Positions 1 to 8,498 of a stretch of 64,000 nucleotides of DNA are shown piece after piece. The notes under the pieces are model-generated. The model did not search any database. It was given only the letters and a program-made list of their open reading frames with translations, and was not told the DNA's origin. Both the position numbers and the translations under genes were made by a program. The stretch spans positions 47,495-111,494 of the forward strand of contig NZ_VUNQ01000005.1 of assembly GCF_009695605.1 (NCBI RefSeq), given 5' to 3'. The first letter of the stretch is position 1, and every line of letters starts with the position of its first letter. This DNA is from Tissierella pigra (GTDB lineage Bacteria; Bacillota; Clostridia; Tissierellales; Tissierellaceae).

Positions 1-137
1 ATTTAATCGTTAAAGTATCAAATTTTGCAATAGAAAACAAAAATACTGTAGCAGAAATAGATATAAATCCAGTATTCCTATATGAAAAGGGAGAAGGACT
101 ATCTGTAGCAGACTCTTTAATCATCGTAAAAGAATAA
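1..137 (+). CDS. ADP-forming acyl-CoA synthetase family, C-terminal end (partial)
   Basis: An open frame enters from the left edge (first full codon at 3) and stops at 135-137, giving about 44 residues. It contains EIDINPVFLYEKGEGLSVAD, which matches the closing strand of the ATP-grasp (beta) part of ADP-forming acetate/acyl-CoA synthetases, where E-x-D-x-N-P is conserved. Such enzymes make ATP from acyl-CoA during amino-acid fermentation, which suits the rest of the window. The next gene starts 22 bp later, so it may be the upstream member of the same operon. Family assignment rests on a short C-terminal stretch only. Confidence 0.6.
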   Translation, partial: LIVKVSNFAIENKNTVAEIDINPVFLYEKGEGLSVADSLIIVKE

Positions 138-159
138 TAAAATGGGAAGGAAGAGATAA

Positions 160-1125
160 ATGTATAAAATAGTTTTGACTCATCCCCAAGAAACAGCAGA
201 AATAGAAGAAAAATTTATTCCTGAAGGAGCGACTCTCGAAATAAAACATTCTCCTACAGAAGAAGACCTTATAAAAAATCTTCAGGATGTAGATGCAGTA
301 ATATCTGCATATGAACCTTTTACAGCCAAAGTAATGGATGCTTTACCAAAGTTAAAGATAATATCTCAAGCAGCTATAGGTTTCAATAGTGTAGATATTG
401 AGGCAGCAGCTGAAAGAGGCATAGCAGTAATCAATAATCCTCATTACTGTACACCAGAAGTAGCAGACCATACTATGGCTTTAATTTTAACATTGGATAG
501 AAGAATAAAAGAATTTGATAAAAATGTACAGGAAGATAAAGAGTGGAGATATGACCTTTGTCCTGAAATTACTAGACTCAGTGAACAGACATTAGGGCTA
601 TTTGGATTTGGAAACATAGCAAGGGAAGTTGCAAAGAGAGCAAATGCCTTTGGAATGAAGATTATTGCATCAGACCCATATATGAACATGGAACTTGCTA
701 AACAATTAAATGTAGAAGTAGTTACTATGGAGGAATTACTAGAAAGATCAGATATTGTATCTATCCATGCACCTCTTACAGATGAAACTAGGGGATATTT
801 CACTATGGAAAGGTATAATATGATGAAGAATAAACCTTTAATTATAAACGCAGGTAGGGGAGCTATTATAAATGAAGAAGCTTTAGCTAAAGCCTTAGAT
901 GAAGGATTAGTTAGGGGAGCAGGACTTGATGTATTAGAGGAAGAAGCTCCAAACCTACAACAGTCTAAATTAGTTGGAAGAAACAATGTTATAATTACAC
1001 CTCACGTAGCTTACTATTCTCAAACATCACAATATGAAATTCAAAAACTATCTGCTAAGAATATTGACTATTACCTAAGAGGTCAGTATGACAAGCTTAG
1101 TATAGTAAATGGTGTAAGAAAATAA
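160..1125 (+). CDS. D-isomer-specific 2-hydroxyacid dehydrogenase
   Basis: 321 aa, the usual length for NAD-dependent D-2-hydroxyacid dehydrogenases (cytosolic, reducing a 2-keto acid or oxidising a D-2-hydroxyacid). The Rossmann glycine motif GLFGFGNIA is at about 146-154, with an acidic NAD-selecting residue about 20 residues later (ASDPY, D172). The family catalytic set is visible: Arg233 in NAGRG, an acidic residue near 260-262 after GLDVLE, and His282 in TPHVAYYS. An AGGAAGAGAT ribosome site precedes the ATG. It sits between an acyl-CoA synthetase end and a Na+/solute symporter, so it may act on the imported substrate or on a keto acid from amino-acid breakdown. Phosphoglycerate, glycerate or other keto-acid specificity cannot be told from sequence alone. 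Confidence 0.85.
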   Translation: MYKIVLTHPQETAEIEEKFIPEGATLEIKHSPTEEDLIKNLQDVDAVISAYEPFTAKVMDALPKLKIISQAAIGFNSVDIEAAAERGIAVINNPHYCTPEVADHTMALILTLDRRIKEFDKNVQEDKEWRYDLCPEITRLSEQTLGLFGFGNIAREVAKRANAFGMKIIASDPYMNMELAKQLNVEVVTMEELLERSDIVSIHAPLTDETRGYFTMERYNMMKNKPLIINAGRGAIINEEALAKALDEGLVRGAGLDVLEEEAPNLQQSKLVGRNNVIITPHVAYYSQTSQYEIQKLSAKNIDYYLRGQYDKLSIVNGVRK

Positions 1126-1141
1126 AAATAAACTAAAATAT

Positions 1142-1164
1142 AAGGCTCCATTACTTGGAGCCTT
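1142..1164 (+). terminator. Hairpin between dehydrogenase and symporter
   Basis: Perfect 9-bp stem (AAGGCTCCA / TGGAGCCTT) with a 5-nt loop, 17 nt after the dehydrogenase stop. There is only a weak T-rich tail, so it may be an attenuator or mRNA-stability hairpin rather than a full terminator. Confidence 0.5.
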
Positions 1165-1200
1165 AATTCTAATGAGAAAATCCTTATGGGAGGAACGGAT

Positions 1201-2646
1201 ATGAATATAATAGATATAATATTAATAATTGCTTATCTGATTTTTATGCTTTATTTAGGATTTTATGCAAGTAAAAAGCAAAATAATATGGAAGATTTTT
1301 ATCTTGGAGGAAAGAAAACAGGAACTATTTCAATGATGTGTCTATGGTTATCATCATGGGTAGGTGGAGCAGCAGTTATTGCTACAGCAGCCAATGCCTA
1401 TGAATTAGGTATTACAGCTGTTTGGTATGTAGGTGCTATGTGTGTAGGTTTTGCTATATTTGGGCTGACATTTACTAAATTGATAAAGAAAGTAGGAGAT
1501 AAGTTTAGTCATATAACTTATCCAGATTTAATAGAAGATAGATATAATAGTAGATGTAGAATGGTTTCCATAATTACTACTATATTGGCAAATATAGCAT
1601 ATAATGCTGGACAATTGGTGGCAGCAGGAGGTATACTCTATACCTTTACTGGATGGAATATTACATTTTGTATAATATTATCTGCTGTTATAGTTAGTAT
1701 ATATACTGCAACAGGTGGACTTTTAGCAGTCACATACACTGATGTGGCTCAAACTACATTGATTCTAGGTTCATTAGTTATTGTCATACCTTTTATATAT
1801 AATGCTTCAGGAAGTATAGCTGGTTTTCAGGCCCAAATGCCACCAACATTTTTTAAATTAGGAGCATGGGGAACTAGTACAATTTTAGGATTTATAGTAT
1901 CAATTACTTTAACATTCTTTACAAGTATGGACAGTTATACTAGATGTTTTGCTGCGAAGGATGAAAAGACAGCGAGAAATGGTACATTACTTGCAATCAT
2001 AGGAACAGCTTTTATAGCCATAGTTTCAACTTATATAGGAATGGCAGGTAGAATCATATTCCCAAATATAGGAGATACTAGTGCAATACTGGCTACCATA
2101 GTAAGCGAAGTACTTCCCACTGGTGTAAAGGGAATAATGTTAATAGGAATTATATCAGCCTTAATGTCAACCAGTGATATATCTACTTTAACTGCATCTG
2201 CAAATATCACTAGAGATATTTATCAGAGATATATTAATCCCGAGGCTTCAGAAAAACATTTGTTAAAACTTGGAACCATTAGTTCTATGTTAATTGGGGC
2301 GTTAAGTACAATTATGGCAATAAAAATGATGGATATAGTAAATATACTTTATCTAGCCTTTACCATAAACTCAGCAGGATTATTTTTACCTACCATAGGA
2401 ATATTTTTCTGGGAAAAGGCAAATAGTAAATCTGCTTTTTGGAGTATGACATTATCTTTAATTACAGTTGTATTATGGTTTTTAGGTAATAGCTTTAATT
2501 TAGGATCTGTATTTAATATAGACCCATTATGGCCTGGACTATTGGTTTCAGCCTTAGTATTTATACCAATGTCTTTAATTACAAAACCTTCAGAAATAGA
2601 TAAAGAAAAGATTGAAAAGTATTTAAGTCACAATAAAATTAATTAA
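1201..2646 (+). CDS. Sodium:solute symporter (SSS family)
   Basis: 481 aa, about 13 hydrophobic segments across the whole length, typical of the SSS/SLC5 family that couples Na+ entry to uptake of sugars, amino acids, acetate or pantothenate. The N-terminus has the family signature region with F-Y-L-G-G-K at about residues 33-38. I place the start at ATG 1201 because the ATG at 1186 lies in the ribosome site itself (GGGAGG, 1188-1193). It follows a 2-hydroxyacid dehydrogenase and precedes a FadR-type regulator, suggesting a small substrate-uptake unit, possibly for an organic acid. The substrate cannot be read from the sequence. Confidence 0.85.
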   Translation: MNIIDIILIIAYLIFMLYLGFYASKKQNNMEDFYLGGKKTGTISMMCLWLSSWVGGAAVIATAANAYELGITAVWYVGAMCVGFAIFGLTFTKLIKKVGDKFSHITYPDLIEDRYNSRCRMVSIITTILANIAYNAGQLVAAGGILYTFTGWNITFCIILSAVIVSIYTATGGLLAVTYTDVAQTTLILGSLVIVIPFIYNASGSIAGFQAQMPPTFFKLGAWGTSTILGFIVSITLTFFTSMDSYTRCFAAKDEKTARNGTLLAIIGTAFIAIVSTYIGMAGRIIFPNIGDTSAILATIVSEVLPTGVKGIMLIGIISALMSTSDISTLTASANITRDIYQRYINPEASEKHLLKLGTISSMLIGALSTIMAIKMMDIVNILYLAFTINSAGLFLPTIGIFFWEKANSKSAFWSMTLSLITVVLWFLGNSFNLGSVFNIDPLWPGLLVSALVFIPMSLITKPSEIDKEKIEKYLSHNKIN

Positions 2647-2649
2647 TCC

Positions 2650-2678
2650 TTGATACTAGGGCATATAAATCATATAAT
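2650..2678 (+). promoter_or_regulatory. Predicted SigA promoter for the GntR-family gene
   Basis: TTGATA (2650-2655), 17-nt spacer, TATAAT (2673-2678), directly upstream of the GntR regulator. It indicates a separate transcript from the symporter gene. Confidence 0.6.
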
Positions 2679-2728
2679 AAATATAGACAAAAATGTAACG
2701 ATACTTTATAAAAGAAGGAGTGCTGACC

Positions 2729-3451
2729 TTGTTTGAATCGGTAAATACAAAGAAAAATTATGAACAAATAGTAGAACAAATCCAAGAACTTATTTTAGAT
2801 GGTACTTTTCAAAAGGGAGACAAATTACCACCAGAAAGAGAATTAACAACTAAACTGGGTGTAAGTAGATCATCCCTAAGAGAAGCCCTAAAGGCATTAG
2901 AAGTTTTGGGTCTTATTGAATCTAAACAAGGTGAGGGAAGTTATATATCTAACAATGTAAATTCAACTATTTTGAAATCCATATCTATTGCATATAAATT
3001 AAATAATGGAACCATAGAAGATATATTGGAACTAAGACATTCCTTAGAAATTCAGGCCGTAAGAACTGCGGCAATAAAAGCAACAGAAGATCAAATAGAG
3101 GAATTAGAAGCCATTGTTAACAAAATGGAAAATGCAGCAGATGAAGAGGAACAATCACAACTAGATATAGAATTTCACGGGAAGCTAATAGGGATGATGA
3201 ATAATGTAATGTTTCAAATAATATCAGAGTCAGTTTCTAACCTTATGCAGCCCTTTATAAAGTCCATAAGAGAAATATACAAGGAACATGATGATTATTT
3301 AAAAACATATTATTTCGTTGAACAACATAGAAATGTGTTAGATGCCATAAAAGAGAGAAATCCTGAAAAGGCAGTTAACCTAATGATGGAACACATACAA
3401 CTTACGGAAAATGATTTATTGAAGTTAAATTCCATATCAAACAAAAATTAA
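2729..3451 (+). CDS. GntR/FadR-family transcriptional regulator (FCD domain)
   Basis: 240 aa from TTG 2729. The GTG at 2720 overlaps the AAGGAG ribosome site (2715-2720), so TTG with 8-nt spacing is the better start. The N-terminus is a GntR winged helix (LPPERELTTKLGVSRSSLRE is the recognition region, about 38-57). The C-terminal 150 residues are all-helical with the FCD pattern (ELRHSLE, then regularly spaced His residues in EFHGKL and EQHRNVL that bind metal or ligand in this family). FadR-type regulators normally repress neighbouring uptake and organic-acid genes, so the symporter and dehydrogenase just upstream are the likely targets. It has its own promoter. The effector is unknown. Confidence 0.85.
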   Translation: MFESVNTKKNYEQIVEQIQELILDGTFQKGDKLPPERELTTKLGVSRSSLREALKALEVLGLIESKQGEGSYISNNVNSTILKSISIAYKLNNGTIEDILELRHSLEIQAVRTAAIKATEDQIEELEAIVNKMENAADEEEQSQLDIEFHGKLIGMMNNVMFQIISESVSNLMQPFIKSIREIYKEHDDYLKTYYFVEQHRNVLDAIKERNPEKAVNLMMEHIQLTENDLLKLNSISNKN

Positions 3452-3474
3452 TAAAAGATTTTTTGCTTTTCCAA

Positions 3475-3504
3475 TTGACAATTTATATGAAGTTATAGTA
3501 TAAT
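3475..3504 (+). promoter_or_regulatory. Predicted SigA promoter P1 upstream of veg
   Basis: Consensus TTGACA (3475-3480), 18-nt spacer, consensus TATAAT (3499-3504). It is one of two tandem promoters ahead of veg; veg is strongly transcribed in Bacillus. Confidence 0.6.
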
Positions 3505-3515
3505 AATTTATTTAT

Positions 3516-3544
3516 TTGACAAAAACCATATAATATGGTATCAT
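3516..3544 (+). promoter_or_regulatory. Predicted SigA promoter P2 upstream of veg
   Basis: Consensus TTGACA (3516-3521), 17-nt spacer, TATCAT (3539-3544). Transcription would start near 3551, giving a leader of about 65 nt that carries a strong ribosome site at 3586-3592. Confidence 0.65.
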
Positions 3545-3597
3545 ATAGACATGAGTGTCCCAAACACTTCTTTCTGCCCTTTTTTAAGGAGGAACTA

Positions 3598-3636
3598 ATG
3601 GAAGGTGGTTTGCTATATTGGAAAAGAACATACTAA
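3598..3636 (+). CDS. Possible 12-codon leader peptide overlapping the veg start
   Basis: ATG 3598 sits 5 nt after a perfect AAGGAGG (3586-3592) and opens a frame encoding MEGGLLYWKRTY, then TAA at 3634-3636. It overlaps the first codons of veg in a different frame. The best ribosome site of the region serves this ATG and not the TTG of veg. It could be a translational-coupling leader, or a chance ATG with the AAGGAGG acting on the TTG at longer range. No homology can be judged at this size. Confidence 0.35.
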   Translation: MEGGLLYWKRTY

Positions 3637-3884
3637 TTAGAATTCGTAAGGACATCGAAAAATGCGTTGGTAAAAAGGTAAAATTAAGAGCAAATAAAGG
3701 TAGAAAAAGAACAGTAGTTAGAGATGGAATATTAGAAGCAGCATATCCTAACTTATTTGTAGTAAGGATTTGTAATGAATACGATAGCTCAAGAAAAGTA
3801 TCATATACCTATACTGATGTATTGACAGGAACAGTAGAAGTAACTGTTTACTCAGAGACTCAAGAAAAAGTGAAAATATCTTAA
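3618..3884 (+). CDS. veg: Veg family protein
   Basis: 88 aa basic protein. The block VGKKVKLRANKGRKRTVVRD (17-36) followed by GILEAAYPNLFVV and SYTYTDVLTGTVEV is the Veg fold signature (small Sm-like beta barrel). In Bacillus subtilis Veg is a very highly transcribed gene linked to biofilm formation and spore outgrowth; its biochemical role is unsettled. The start is TTG 3618, with weak GGAAGGTGG pairing upstream. Tandem SigA promoters and a strong terminator isolate it as a single-gene unit. Position just before spore-coat and ispE genes follows the usual clostridial order (veg, DUF3794 protein, ispE). Confidence 0.9.
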   Translation: MEKNILIRIRKDIEKCVGKKVKLRANKGRKRTVVRDGILEAAYPNLFVVRICNEYDSSRKVSYTYTDVLTGTVEVTVYSETQEKVKIS

Positions 3885-3885
3885 A

Positions 3886-3919
3886 AATAACTGTACAGTA
3901 ATTTGTACAGTTATTTTTT
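3886..3919 (+). terminator. Rho-independent terminator of veg
   Basis: Perfect 12-bp stem AATAACTGTACA (3886-3897) / TGTACAGTTATT (3904-3915), followed by a T run, directly after the veg stop codon. Confidence 0.85.
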
Positions 3920-3940
3920 GTTGCTATTCATAGGTACACT

Positions 3941-4132
3941 GAAAAATAATAAAAATACTAAGGGAACATTTGCAGGACGCGATTTAATTCTTAGCGAATG
4001 TAAGCTAGAAATCCGTTAAACAGTTTGCACTGTTTGAGCGTAGCGAGTTTGCAAACTGTAGGATTTTTAGCTGGAATGAGCTATAGAATTATTCGTGTCC
4101 GAAACCGTGAGCGTGGATTTTTATTATTTTTC
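3941..4132. repeat. 192-bp structured repeat, copy 1 (16-nt perfect terminal inverted repeats)
   Basis: Bounded by GAAAAATAATAAAAAT (3941-3956) and its exact reverse complement (4117-4132). The interior is about 93% identical to a second copy at 11488-11677 and holds a nested hairpin (CAGTTTGCACTG... paired with ...GTTTGCAAACTG, around the string GAGCGTAGCGAG). There is no open frame. Both copies sit right after a terminator of a sporulation/housekeeping gene. It resembles a MITE or a mobile structured-RNA repeat. With the veg terminator it fills the 349-bp gap before the next gene. Confidence 0.8.
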
Positions 4133-4233
4133 TTATTGATTGTTAATAGTAACATCTTTTTATTCATTATTTTGGACATTAAAGCATATATATTCTCATA
4201 GGATAGTTATAGGAAAAAATTAGGGGGGATAAT

Positions 4234-5781
4234 ATGTCTATAGAGTTAATAAAAGATATTTTAAGAATTGAAGAACTACGAGGAAAAGAAGATACCCAAG
4301 CCTTAGTAGAAACAGAAATATACCTAAACCCATCAAGACCAGATTTAGAAAGTATACTTTGGACAGATGGAGTCGTAGAAATACTTAGTACAAAGGTAAT
4401 TAGAGATAGGCTAGTGGTATCAGGAGTAGTGAAGTTTAAAGTAGTATATAAATCAGGTGAAGAAGAAAAGAGGATACATACTGTAGACTCCAATGCAGAC
4501 TTTAGAGAAGAAATAGAAATTGAAGGAATAACAGAAGATATGTCAGCAACCATAAAGACAAATATAGAATATATTGAACATGAACTATTAGATGAAAGGA
4601 AGGTATCCTTAAAAGCATTAGTTAGTTTAGAAGGAAAAGTAGAAGAAGTAAATAATATAGAAATAATCAAAGATATAGAAGAAAAAGAAAATCTTCAAAC
4701 TTTGAAAGAAACAATTAAATACAAAGAAATTCAAGGCAGAGAAACAGCTTATGCTTTTGTAAAGGAAGCATTTGAATTAATGGAAGATAAACCAGCCATA
4801 GAGGAAATACTTAAATTATCTATTCAGGCATATGAAGAAGAAGCTACTGTTGCAGAAGATAGGATAATCATATCAGGTATGGTAAATGCTAGGGTAGTAT
4901 ATTATGGAGAGGGTCAAATTGCCACAATAGAAGAGGAAATGCCATTTAATCATTTCCTAGAGATTCCAGGAGCCTTATCTGATTCTAAGGGAGAAATTCT
5001 TATAGAAGTAGTAGAGGGTGGATATGAGGTACTAGAAAATGATGAAGGGGAATTAAAAGTATTAGATTTAGAGGCAAAAATTAGAGTATCAGGATTAGCT
5101 TATTCAGAAAATGAAAAGAAACTAATAGTAGATGCTTATTCTACTAGGGAAAAAATAAATATTGAAAAAGAAGAAGTAAATTTAGTAGAAAATATAAAGA
5201 ATATAATCCATAAGGAAAATATAGTTAAGGATTTATCCTCTTATAGAATAAGAGAAATCTATGACCTAACGGCTTATCCTTCAGTTATAGATAGTAGATT
5301 TGTAGATGAAGAGTTTATAATAGAAGGTATCCTTATGGTACAAGGAATCTACTTAGATGATACAACAGAAGATATAAATACTTTAAGGGAAGAAGTACCA
5401 TATAAATATTACTTATCTTTAGAAGAAAAGAATCCAGACCTTGTGTCAGAAGTTAGTCTTGATTTAGAAACTATTAGGGCAAATATATCTAAAGATATGT
5501 TTGTAATAGAAGCTTCTGTCAAACATAATATTAAAATCAATAGAATGAGGTCCTTATCCTTAATCAAATCTCTAGAGGAAACAGGAGAAATAATAGATAA
5601 GAAAAACCGACCTAGTATAACAATATATATAGTACAAAGAAATGATAAGCTATGGAACATAGCAAAGAGATATAATACAACCATAGAAGAAATACTTCAA
5701 GCAAATGATAATATTAATCCAAACAATATAATGGCAGGAGAAAAGATTATCATTGAAAAGACGGTGGATATATCCTTCTAA
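4234..5781 (+). CDS. DUF3794 (SPOCS) and LysM domain spore-envelope protein
   Basis: 515 aa, no signal peptide. The body is acidic beta-rich sequence built from repeated DUF3794/SPOCS units (about 30-120, 170-270 and 310-420), each with the pattern of a VxGxVxxxVxY strand pair. The last 50 residues are a LysM domain (IYIVQRNDKLWNIAKRYNTT, then NPNNIMAGEKIII) expected to bind peptidoglycan. Proteins of this architecture in clostridia are made in the mother cell and associate with SpoIVA/coat and cortex during spore formation. The AGGGGGG ribosome site precedes ATG 4234. ispE follows 71 bp downstream, the usual clostridial neighbourhood. Confidence 0.85.
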   Translation: MSIELIKDILRIEELRGKEDTQALVETEIYLNPSRPDLESILWTDGVVEILSTKVIRDRLVVSGVVKFKVVYKSGEEEKRIHTVDSNADFREEIEIEGITEDMSATIKTNIEYIEHELLDERKVSLKALVSLEGKVEEVNNIEIIKDIEEKENLQTLKETIKYKEIQGRETAYAFVKEAFELMEDKPAIEEILKLSIQAYEEEATVAEDRIIISGMVNARVVYYGEGQIATIEEEMPFNHFLEIPGALSDSKGEILIEVVEGGYEVLENDEGELKVLDLEAKIRVSGLAYSENEKKLIVDAYSTREKINIEKEEVNLVENIKNIIHKENIVKDLSSYRIREIYDLTAYPSVIDSRFVDEEFIIEGILMVQGIYLDDTTEDINTLREEVPYKYYLSLEEKNPDLVSEVSLDLETIRANISKDMFVIEASVKHNIKINRMRSLSLIKSLEETGEIIDKKNRPSITIYIVQRNDKLWNIAKRYNTTIEEILQANDNINPNNIMAGEKIIIEKTVDISF

Positions 5782-5852
5782 ATTTAAACCTTTAAAATAT
5801 CTTAAAAACTATGGTATAATATAGGGGTGAAAATTTTTAAGGAGTAACCTAT

Positions 5853-6707
5853 ATGAAAGAGATAAAAATAGAATCTTATGGGAAAATAAACTTAGGTTTA
5901 GATGTATTATATAAAAGAGAAGATAACTACCATGAATTAAGTACTATAATGCAGCAAATAGATTTAAGTGATATATTGACCATAAAAGATATAAAAGAAG
6001 GTATAAAACTAGAAAGTAACCATAGAGATGTACCACTAGATTCTAGAAATCTGGTATATAAGTCTTGGGAAAAGATTAAGGAGAAAACTGGAATAAATAG
6101 GGGAGTTCATATAAATATAAATAAGAGAATACCAGTAGCAGCAGGGTTAGCAGGAGGAAGCACCAACGCAGCGGCTACTTTAAAGGGTCTAAATGAACTT
6201 TGGGATTTAAAATTAAATGAAGAAGAATTAAGAAATATTGCAGTAGAAATAGGAGCAGACGTACCTTTCTGTACTATGGGGGGAACAGCCTTGGCAGAAG
6301 GCATAGGTGAGAAATTGACTAAGCTAAAATCATTTAAAAACCATCAATTACTTTTAATAAACCCTGGTATGGGAATTTCCACTGTGGAAGTATATAAAAA
6401 ACTAAGACTTAAAGGAAAAAGAACTTTAGATACCAACAAAATAATTTCTTCCATAGAAAATAATGATATAAAAACCTTATCAGATAATATGATAAATGTA
6501 ATGGAAGAAGTAGTCCTAGAAAACAATCCTATAATAGAAGAAATTAAGAATGACCTTATAAAATATGGTTCATTAAAGCCATTAATGAGTGGAAGCGGTC
6601 CTACAGTATTTGGATTCTTTGACGATTTAGATAAGTTGCACTATTGTAAAGATAAATTAGAAGAAAAATATACTAAGGGAATAGTTGTTGAAGGAAAGAC
6701 AATTTAA
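5853..6707 (+). CDS. ispE: 4-(cytidine 5'-diphospho)-2-C-methyl-D-erythritol kinase
   Basis: 284 aa, full length for IspE, the cytosolic GHMP-kinase that phosphorylates CDP-methylerythritol in the non-mevalonate isoprenoid pathway. Visible landmarks are YGKINLGL with Lys11, the ATP-binding PVAAGLAGGSTNAAATLKGL block (94-113), GADVPF with catalytic Asp136, and the C-terminal LMSGSGPTVFGFF motif. GGAG ribosome site lies before ATG 5853. It follows the spore protein gene and precedes the germination operon. Confidence 0.95.
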   Translation: MKEIKIESYGKINLGLDVLYKREDNYHELSTIMQQIDLSDILTIKDIKEGIKLESNHRDVPLDSRNLVYKSWEKIKEKTGINRGVHININKRIPVAAGLAGGSTNAAATLKGLNELWDLKLNEEELRNIAVEIGADVPFCTMGGTALAEGIGEKLTKLKSFKNHQLLLINPGMGISTVEVYKKLRLKGKRTLDTNKIISSIENNDIKTLSDNMINVMEEVVLENNPIIEEIKNDLIKYGSLKPLMSGSGPTVFGFFDDLDKLHYCKDKLEEKYTKGIVVEGKTI

Positions 6708-6763
6708 TAATGTATATAATACCCATCTTTTGTAAACTATATTAGTTACAGGAGGTGGGTTTT

Positions 6764-6973
6764 TTGTATTCTGAGTTACTGAGAATTTTAAGAGGATTAA
6801 ACAATTACACCACTATTTTAATGGTAATAATAGTAGGGATATTTACCTTATTACTAGACGATAGGAAATTTAAACAAAAGGGATATATAAGAGAACTAAA
6901 GATATTGAAAATTATATCCTACTCCTATATAGCCATTGGCGGACTAATGTATATTTTATTATTGGTAATGTGA
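6764..6973 (+). CDS. Small two-TM membrane protein (CLC_0170-like)
   Basis: 69 aa from TTG 6764, which sits 5 nt after GGAGGTGGG (6751-6759). A GTG at 6755 is inside the ribosome site and less likely. Two hydrophobic helices (about 12-30 and 48-66) are separated by a basic segment, DDRKFKQKGY. Small two-helix proteins of this kind occur next to clostridial ger operons; I recall the family name CLC_0170 but cannot confirm it here. It is 10 bp from the germinant receptor gene, so it is probably co-transcribed, perhaps as an accessory receptor subunit comparable in position to the small GerD/Ger(X)D proteins. Function unknown. Confidence 0.6.
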   Translation: MYSELLRILRGLNNYTTILMVIIVGIFTLLLDDRKFKQKGYIRELKILKIISYSYIAIGGLMYILLLVM

Positions 6974-6983
6974 GGAGATAATT

Positions 6984-8498
6984 ATGCAAAAGATAATTCT
7001 TAAAGATATAGAAAACAATTTAAAAGTAATAGAGGAACTGTTTAAGGATTGCTATGATATTATAATCAGACGGATTGAAGTAGGAGATGTCTATAGGGTA
7101 AAAATGGCAATAGTATATATAGATGGATTGATAAATAAAGACCATATATCAGAATACACTATTGGTGCTTTACTATCGGAAGAAGAGGTAAAAAATTTCT
7201 CACTTCAAGGGTTTAAGTCTAAATTAACAGATATTATATACAAAGAAGTCTTATATAGTTCTGAACTTTCAGAAGAACATCATATGGATAAAATAATAGA
7301 TATTATTTTATCAGGAGATACTGTACTCTTTATAGATGGTATGGAACAAGCCATTATAATAGGCTCAAAAGGGTGGGCAACAAGGGGAATTAGTGAACCA
7401 GAAACAGAAACTGTAGTTAGAGGACCTAGGGAAGGTTTTACTGAAGTATTGAAGATAAATACAACTTTGATTAGAAGAAGAATAAGGGATACCAACCTTA
7501 AAATAACTATGCAGAAAGTAGGCAGAAGATCAAAGACTGATGTAGCTGTAATATATATGGATGATATAGTGGATAAGGGAGTATTGCAAGAAGTCAATGA
7601 AAGAATAAGGTCTATAGACATAGATGCCATACAAGATAGTTCCATGTTGGAAAATTTAATAGAAGATAATTATTTATCTGCATTTCCACAAATAGAGAAT
7701 ACAGAAAGACCCGATTCAGTAGCAGCAGCATTATGTGAGGGCAGAATAGCCATTATAGTAGATAATTCACCTTTTGCATTAATAGTACCTGCCACAATAG
7801 GTACACTTTTTCAGTCATCGGAAGACTATTATAACAGATGGACAGAGTCTCAGATTCTAAGAAGTTTAAGACTAGTGGCATTTTTTCTATGTGTATTGTC
7901 TCCTGCACTTTATATATCCATTATTTCATATCATCCAGGAATATTGCCTACAAAGCTTACATACTATTTAGCTGCCAGTAGGATAAATGTACCTTTCCCA
8001 TCAGTAGTAGAAACATTTCTAATGGAAATAACAATAGAACTCATAAGGGAATCAGGTACAAGGATTTCAGGTCCCATAGGTACTACCATAGGAATAGTTG
8101 GAGGTCTTATAATAGGTCAGGCAGCAGTAGAGGCAGGAATAGTCAGCTCTATTTTAATAATTATAGTAGCTGTAACTACTATATCTTCATTTGCTATACC
8201 AAGTTATGAATTTGCATCAGGACTTAGGGTTTGGAGATTTTTACTTATTATATTTGCTGCATTTTTAGGGTTATATGGAGTAATGCTAGGACTTATAGTG
8301 CTTATTACTCATTTAATTAAACTAAATAGCTTTGGAGTACCATTTACATCCCCATATTCTGGTTTAGGTATAAGTCAAGGAGAGTTAAAGGATACATTAT
8401 TCAAATCACCAATTCAATATTTAGAAGAAAGACCAACTTTTACTAAACCAAGAAATAAAGTAAGAATGAGGAGAACTTGGAAAGATGAGAGAGACTAA
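6984..8498 (+). CDS. gerKA: Spore germination receptor A subunit (GerA/GerKA family)
   Basis: 504 aa. The N-terminal half (1-240) is the hydrophilic GerA-type region, with DTVLFIDGMEQAIII and TRGISEPETETVVRGPREGF, the family hallmark near 135-155. The C-terminal part has about five membrane segments (about 290-460). GerA subunits sit in the spore inner membrane and sense germinants together with B and C subunits. It overlaps the B subunit gene by 14 bp, and the C subunit gene follows, forming a standard A-B-C operon. The symbol is by family; the paralogue type (GerK, GerA or other) is not settled. Confidence 0.93.
   Translation: MQKIILKDIENNLKVIEELFKDCYDIIIRRIEVGDVYRVKMAIVYIDGLINKDHISEYTIGALLSEEEVKNFSLQGFKSKLTDIIYKEVLYSSELSEEHHMDKIIDIILSGDTVLFIDGMEQAIIIGSKGWATRGISEPETETVVRGPREGFTEVLKINTTLIRRRIRDTNLKITMQKVGRRSKTDVAVIYMDDIVDKGVLQEVNERIRSIDIDAIQDSSMLENLIEDNYLSAFPQIENTERPDSVAAALCEGRIAIIVDNSPFALIVPATIGTLFQSSEDYYNRWTESQILRSLRLVAFFLCVLSPALYISIISYHPGILPTKLTYYLAASRINVPFPSVVETFLMEITIELIRESGTRISGPIGTTIGIVGGLIIGQAAVEAGIVSSILIIIVAVTTISSFAIPSYEFASGLRVWRFLLIIFAAFLGLYGVMLGLIVLITHLIKLNSFGVPFTSPYSGLGISQGELKDTLFKSPIQYLEERPTFTKPRNKVRMRRTWKDERD

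Noticed and set aside
1186..1200. ATG 1186 as the symporter start
   Set aside because: The GGGAGG ribosome site for ATG 1201 lies within the first codons, so the extension is very unlikely.
4179..4670. Antisense open frame opposite the DUF3794 gene, and similar minus-strand frames across the window
   Set aside because: They sit opposite well-supported genes, have Ser/Leu/Ile-rich composition typical of reverse reading of AT-rich coding DNA, and lack ribosome sites.
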